NCBI GenBank assembly: GCA_963969495.1
Contig: OZ018333.1
Location: forward strand, 13,129,420 to 13,193,419
Reading direction: 5' to 3'
Source: Ceratothoa steindachneri
Lineage: Eukaryota > Arthropoda > Malacostraca > Isopoda > Cymothoidae
Length of the DNA: 64,000 nucleotides
A model generated the notes under the pieces. It had not been told where the DNA came from. It ran no database searches and saw only the letters and a program-made list of their open reading frames with translations. The translations under genes and the position numbers were made by a program. Below are positions 58,479 through 64,000 of the stretch, one piece after another. Position 1 is the first letter of the stretch; the number at the start of each line of letters is the position of its first letter.

Positions 58479-58488
<10 letters not shown>
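57871..58488. other. No gene seen; C homopolymer
   Basis: Contains a 16-base C run at about 58048-58063. AT-rich otherwise. Confidence 0.5.

Positions 58489-58526
<38 letters not shown>
58489..58526. repeat. (CA)n microsatellite
   Basis: About 38 bp of CA, just upstream of the second hairpin-bearing repeat. Confidence 0.96.
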
Positions 58527-58529
<3 letters not shown>

Positions 58530-58564
58530 TCTGTCCTCCGTCTTTCGCATTCGAGCCTTGTCAG

Positions 58565-59655
58565 ACGTTGTTAGGCGCTCCAATGTTCATTGTTTTTCTG
58601 CAGTGCCCCGCCCCAAATGGGCGGAGCTACAATTGAAGTCCTAAAATTCTTAATCGGCGGCTGTTAATTCAAAATTCACTGTTGAAAAATTAGTGGTAGA
58701 TAGGGAGAGAGGGAGGGAGGGAGGAAGGGAGGGAGGGTATTGCAATTGTCAATAGAGCGGGACACGAAGGACCCAAAATATTTAAGGATGATATAACGAA
58801 AAAATTGATTGGCAGTCATTTTGTCTAGCTCCGCCCTCCTCTGGCCCCAAGGGCGGAGCTAGACAAAATAGTGGCGTCTCTTTCCTCCATCAACCTTGAG
58901 CACCCCCCTCCGCCCCGTTCATTCGGTTGTTTGGACAAGTCCTTTGGTCGATGGTTTCGTTAAGTTCGTCGATCACATGAATTTTAAATTCGAAATCGTC
59001 ATTTTCTTCATTGCTGATTCTCAAGATTTGTTCTGAGAATTCTTCTTTCAATTTCTTCCTTCCTCCTATTTTTATTGAATTGTCCTTTCATTCTTCCGAT
59101 CTTCGCTTATAATTCTTCAGCTGTTGCTTCGCTATCTCCTACTTCGAGGGCTTCGTTCCATTTCTTTGTTTGTTGTTCATTTATTAGCCTTTTTTATTCT
59201 TCTTTCGTACGGTGCATTGCATCACGGGAAGTTCTCGCAATGGTGCTGCCTTTGTTCCTCGGGGGGAGGGGAGGGAGGGGTGCTGTAGTTCTTAGATACC
59301 TTAAGGTTGTTCTCTTAGGCGTTGTGGTGTGATTCAGCCGCTTGGTCTTCACTCCGAGATCCCTCGGGGTCCTCTTCAGGGGATTTCGGTTCTTTTTTGC
59401 GTCCGTTCAATTTCCGTGAATTGGGTTCACCAATTTTCACGTTGAATAGTTTTGATAAGTTATTCCGTTTGTTCGGAGCATCGAGTTCTTTTTCATCGCA
59501 CCCTGGGGTCCCCTTATTTGCTGGTTGCGTGCATTAAGCACGTCAAGATCTTTGCCTCCATTCTTGATTCTATAGCTTAATTTCCTCGGGTCGGAGAATT
59601 TCTTTTTCCTTCGGGTCGGCTTTTCTATCTTCAATCCATTTTTATGCTTGGCCTT
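58565..59655. repeat. Hairpin-bearing dispersed repeat, copy 2
   Basis: Matches 23404-24420 with few substitutions outside the G-rich runs. It begins GTTAGGCGCTCCAATGTTCA and has a somewhat longer left part containing GCCCCAAATGGGCGGAGC. The pyrimidine-rich right part is nearly identical. A minus frame 59808-59437 joins this copy to the adjacent core repeat. Confidence 0.82.
58818..58869. repeat. 20-nt inverted repeat (hairpin), second copy
   Basis: Arms 58818-58837 and 58850-58869. Identical to the hairpin at 23567-23618 except G to A at the base next to the loop. Confidence 0.93.
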
Positions 59656-59736
59656 GTTAACGTCTTCCTTGTGACTATGCTTTTCGTTCTCCGGGGAGGG
59701 GGTGGGGATGCTTCGAGTGGTTTCTTGATGGTATCG

Positions 59737-59850
59737 AAATGGTTCAGGGTAAGACCCTTGGACCTCCCTCCTAAGGAGGGCCAACGGTGGGATTTTACAA
59801 TATCTCATAAATTATTATATTTGCTTCATTTCCCCATTCCTGAACCATAT
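59737..59850 (+). repeat. Short dispersed core repeat, copy
   Basis: CGAAATGGTTCAGGGTAAGA, then GATTTTACAATATCTCATAA, then TTATTATATTTGCTTC. The central CATAAACTTAATGA block is replaced by CCTCCTAAGGAGGG. Confidence 0.7.
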
Positions 59851-60119
59851 GTCCCCCCCCCCACTTGGGTTTTTATGGGGGAGAGGGACACATTTTGGAG
59901 GCTTGTCCCTCCCCCACTCCTCCGGTGGGATTTGGGGGGGGGGGGATTATATATTAGCTCCAGTGAAAAGGAGCACAACAGATTTGAGCCGGCCTTCTCC
60001 TCATGGAGGGGGGGGTCCCTCTCTCAAGTGATCGCCTTTTCGAAATATCTTTTCTCTTGTCAATTAACTCTAAATTAATCTTTTCTCCTTCTTTATTTCG
60101 TTCGTGTTTAATCTTGATT
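59851..60119. other. No gene; G/C-rich runs
   Basis: G-runs near 59932-59945 and C-runs near 59853. No supported gene. Confidence 0.5.
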
Positions 60120-60238
60120 CCTCGTTTTGTGCACAGCCACGGATCCCACAGGATACCCACTTTGCTAGTGTCGGGTCCTTCCTCGTTGTGTGCACAGCCA
60201 CGGAGCCCACAGGATACCCACCTGCTAGTGTCAGGGCA
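60120..60238 (+). repeat. 61-bp tandem duplication
   Basis: Two copies of GTGCACAGCCACGGA..CCCACAGGATACCCAC, offset by 61 bp (GCACAGCCAC at 60131 and 60192), differing at a few bases. Confidence 0.9.
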
Positions 60239-60839
60239 AAGTAGGGCATCACTTTTAATTCTATTTTCCTTCTGCCTTCCATCAATAACCTAATATTCTT
60301 TTTAATTAAGTTATACACATTTTTAAGAATCAAATTTCCATTACAAGCCTCTTCTTTAAAAACATGATAGGGGGAATAATAACACAACTTATAAATTTAA
60401 ACGACGAACGAAAGGGAAAGGAAAAAAAACAAAACAAGGCTAATTATAGCCCAATAGCCTAAGGAGGCAGACTTCGTATTTCCTACGCACAAATATCGCT
60501 CGTTTTTTTGCCTCGGCAACCAAATTTTGAGGGACTATTTTATTTTTTTGAATTGTATCAATACTATTTTAGTCGTATTGTTTAAAATGTAAAGAATAGT
60601 AAATAATAGCGATATGATGTCTACATGCACAGAGCGCACCCAACACATCCCTTTTCCCCTCCACCACAGTACATGCCGATGTGCTGCTGAGATCCACACA
60701 CGCCTGACGTGGAGCGGCGGTCTGGGACGCGGAGCTTTCTTTCTGATTGGCTGTGTAAAAACATGCTCCCTTCCCCTCAACCGAGGCCATGCATTGTCAT
60801 TCTGATTCTTATGCGCATTTCATCATCAGATGTGGTCCG
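60239..60839. other. No gene seen
   Basis: AT-rich to about 60610, then a GC-richer stretch. Overlapping minus frames (60535-60790) show no domain. Confidence 0.5.
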
Positions 60840-61960
60840 CGATTGAAAAGGGCCTGTGTAGCCTGTTACACTCGGTACCCGGAGGGGGGGGGGGTGCACG
60901 TCCCCCCGGCCTGAGTGCCAATCAGCCAAGAATAAGATATATGTTTTCTGGTTTGATGCGGAAAGAACTTTGTGGCTGAGATCTGGAAGCTCCCTAAGCT
61001 CCTCTTGCCTCAATGTCAACACTACGTTCAGCACTCCAGGTTTCCTCTCACACACTGCTCCACCGTGGGGCCTGTGGCACTTAGTACCCGCAGGAACTGC
61101 ACATCCTCCCGGCCTGAATGCAAAGTAGGGAAGTCCCGTCGCTGGGTTGAAATGAACTCTGATGGCGTCTGGGAAAAATGTTGGTGCGCTTCCCCCTCGC
61201 TCCCTCTCGGCGCTACCTTATATTTATTTATTATTCGTTATTATTATTATTATTAGTTTTCATTATTTAATATCTCCGCTCCACCTTTCCTACCCGCACC
61301 TCCTAACTAACTGTTCTCACCTGGACAGAGCTCAGTCCGCTAGCCATGGGGCCTTTGTGGACGCCATACCATGCTCGGGTCAGGTAGCACCAGGTTATGA
61401 TAATACGAGGTGATCACCCACCATGCTGTTTAGTGGACACACCCCTCTCTACCTCTTTATTACACCTTTTCAAACTTGTTACTCTACCCGCAGAGGTTCT
61501 GGCTGCCCCCGGCGCACTTTCCTCCTCTTAATGGTTACTAGTTTAGAAGCCGTGTCTACTCTGCCGCGTCACTAGCTGCTACTAGTGCCAAAAACCCGCT
61601 GGCTAAGGCAAATATTAGGCAAGGGGTTTGTTTTGGCGTCGCCTCTTCTCACCTTCTTCCAGTACACACAGAAGAGTGTGGCTGCGCCTCCACCATCCTT
61701 TTTGCTTAAAAGTGAGGGCAATTTCACCTGAATGGCGGCCAGGGTCGTCAAAGCGAGACCAGTGGCACAATTATGTGTAAATGATTGCATTCTGGAGTTT
61801 CTGACCCTATGGAGGCATTTATCCTAACCTCACAAACCATTGAGGTGTCTTAGTACCTACATTTAATGCATTCAACTATGTATAGACGTGGAAAGAATAG
61901 TGGTATTCCGCATGGAGATCCGCCTCCAAGCGAGTCATCTCCTTACTCAGGTGCCTGGGA
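60840..61960. repeat. Dispersed repeat, longest copy (51/61-kb family)
   Basis: Contains two successive leader segments (CTGTTACACTCGGTACCCGG at about 60863 and CTGTGGCACTTAGTACCCGC at about 61072). It then follows the 51-kb copy collinearly to about 61945, including a TTATTATTATTATTA run at 61236-61254. The duplicated leader is a difference from the 51-kb copy. Confidence 0.8.
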
Positions 61961-64000
61961 GGTCGTGGAGGCACATGGAGGCATCCTTTGAGCTGGATAT
62001 AGTCCCAAAGGCAACATGATCCATCAAAGGAGAGCATTAGCTAGGTCGATTCGTAGAGAGCCCAAGGTGACCCGTTTCTCGAACGTGAGCCTCTGGCGAA
62101 TGCTTTGGACCCTTGCATGTCGACCATGATTAGTGCCCTTCGCCGGTGAGTGTGACGCGCCACTCTACCATGAACTTGGTATAAAAAGTGGTTTATGCGA
62201 GGGAACCTTTTGACTACTCTATAAAAGACAGCACCTTCGAACTGTCCGAACACGGTGATCATGGTCGAACCTGCAATGAGAAAACTGGAAACGCCCTCGA
62301 GGTTAAAGACCTGGCCTTAGCGTGTCCGGCGCTGCTTGCGATATCTTATGCCTCAAAGCTAAAAAGGGAAACCACTGATCCTCGCCCATCCAGCCCTGCG
62401 ACTGGTTCACACCCAGCCTCGGATTAAACAAGGGTACCATCCGTCTTACCCAGCATCACAGTTTCCCTTAAGGCGAAACGGTTGCGCGCATCGACCGTCA
62501 TTCTTCTTACAGGAAGTTATTCCTGCAAGAGCCCCCTCTTGGAGAGGTATAGAAGCGAGTCAAAAGGATTCGGGTATGTTCTCGCATGACTCATCTCCCC
62601 TCTCTAGGCAAATTGGACTGTAATTTCGGACCCTGTGCCCGTGTTTGAGTCCGCTTTCACTTCGTGCGCGGACTGCCCCCTTGCTCCTGATCTCCCGTAT
62701 TCCATATTGACATATAGGTGAGCTCAATAGGAGCTGGGCAGAGGGTGCTCAATTTTCGCAAACCGGGGTGAGTTCACTCTACCCCGTCTTGGTTTCGTTT
62801 AAGTTCTACTAAACGTCAGATGTTCTTCTCAGACTGAAAGATGCCGTCTTTGAGGCCTTCATTTATAGACTGCAATATGCCACAATGTTTTCGAACTGGA
62901 GAAGGTCTGAGACTGTATGACATGGTATCTTATACTCTCCTCCCAGTGGGGGCGAAGAGGGACGCCTCCCAATCTTCATTTCTGAATTTCCGTGAAATTG
63001 GCAATTTCGCATCCGGGTGTGGGGAGCGCCCTCCGGCACACTAGAGCAGTAAGTTGTCAATTATATGGGTTGAAGATCAATAGTTGAAGAATTCCAATCT
63101 GCTCGACATTTATCTTGGTAAATCTACTTTTGAAAAAAACCTCAAAAATTGCCCTCAGAAGACATTGATTTCGGTTTCTCAAAGTGGCATGTCATTTTAT
63201 ATAGTCATGTTTTGCAATGAAAGCCCCTTGGACATACATCTATCCTCTCTCAATAGATATATTTGGCTTGTTCCCAGTTCTCTCGGATCTTGTTTAAGAT
63301 TCTAACTCGTGATTTTGCAAAGGGTGTTGCAAAAGAACCGTTCGTTCGTTTCCGCTTTAAAAACACTTTATAGTAAATGTATTTTAAAAGACTGGCTTCG
63401 CAGTTTCTCACATCCTCACTACTTTCTTCTCTGAGCAATAGATTGTTGTCTGTGAACCCCCAATCATTCTCCTTTCCAACAGACTTCTGAGCAGTAGTGT
63501 ATATTCCCACTTGTTAGTATGATAGCATTGACGGCCAATTAATCTTCAGAAAACTGATAAATATATTTCAACCTGTGAAGTAAAAAAAAGGTAGATTAGA
63601 TGAGATATAATAGTCATTTAATTCAACAAACAATAAAAAAGTCAAAACTTTTAAGTAGCTTATTACCAAGCAGATCAAAAGTATATTAAAATAACAAAAA
63701 TACAACTATTTAGCACCGCACATTTATGCAATTTGAAAGATGAAAAAAAAAATCACACACCCTACTGGAGCATTATGACTGTGCCCCGCAGGGAAGTTAC
63801 TTTAGTCACAGTGACCTTCGCATAATGGGCATCACCGGATCCAGACCGAAGATGTTCTCGCTACGGTTTGGGTTTACTTGGCCAAGACTCAGGTTGTAAA
63901 TTTCTGCATCCATCCACGGATCGCCCCCGACCCAGACTTGTTCCTAAACGGCGTTCGCCCTTAAGTGTGGACTCGTGGCATTTCCTTGGTTTTGTTTTCG
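61961..64000. other. Unassigned; no gene seen
   Basis: The 62000-62850 part is GC-balanced with a few short open frames and two TATAAAA motifs (about 62181 and 62219), but no splice-linked coding structure I can support. The 63500-63770 part is AT-rich. I recognise nothing here. Confidence 0.45.

Noticed and set aside
62040..62120. 18S rRNA fragment
   Set aside because: CTGGCGAATGCTTTGGACC resembles a small-subunit rRNA segment, but the flanking sequence does not continue the match.

Overview
This window looks like repeat-dominated nuclear DNA from an animal, most likely an arthropod and plausibly a decapod crustacean. That assignment is inference. It rests on decayed non-LTR retrotransposons (CR1-like, Jockey-like, L2-like and others), GA, CA and TA microsatellites, and the absence of bacterial gene organisation. 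I found no host protein-coding gene, rRNA, tRNA or CRISPR array that I can defend.

Positions 1 to about 15,420 are tandem repeats, strongly G/T-rich and C-poor on the + strand throughout. From 1 to 12,100 the building blocks are 18 to 36 bp minisatellites, dominated by an 18-bp monomer (GGGTTTGATTTTAAATGT). These are combined into a composite monomer of about 179 bp. Ten composite monomers form a higher-order unit present three times in a row (2193-5048, 5049-8511, 8512-11956; 2856, 3463 and 3445 bp). The two longer copies carry an extra 607-bp block, and the last block lacks exactly one 18-bp monomer. From about 12,640 to 15,420 a second G/T-biased satellite follows, with 18-bp and then 21-bp units.

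Positions 15,420 to 64,000 are a mosaic of broken retrotransposons on both strands. CR1-like 3' fragments are at 15.9-17.3, 22.4, 29.3, 32.7, 37.5 and 57.6 kb. Five Jockey-like pieces, all on the minus strand, are at 24.8, 35.5, 37.6, 48.4 and 54.2 kb. LINEs of other lineages are at 17.4-20.8 (minus), 40.5-44.5 (plus) and 45.8-48.3 kb (minus), and an L2-like 3' end is at 50.4 kb. All carry stops and frameshifts, so none looks active. The gene logic is only that of LINEs: an ORF1 RNA-binding protein, and an ORF2 endonuclease plus reverse transcriptase that copies the RNA into the genome.

Between these lie several unnamed dispersed families: a family of about 1 kb carrying a 21-nt perfect hairpin (23.4 and 58.6 kb), a short core found five times in one orientation, and non-coding families near 26.7/36.3/39.4 kb and 35.2/51.1/60.9 kb. 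Short tandem arrays (36 bp x7, 32 bp x5, 65 bp x4, 61 bp x2) are scattered among them. The most notable observations are the nested satellite with its step-wise copy history, the strand-asymmetric 15-kb block, a Jockey pair sharing disabling mutations, the hairpin family, and a LINE ORF1 that may hold a decayed SGNH-esterase-like domain.
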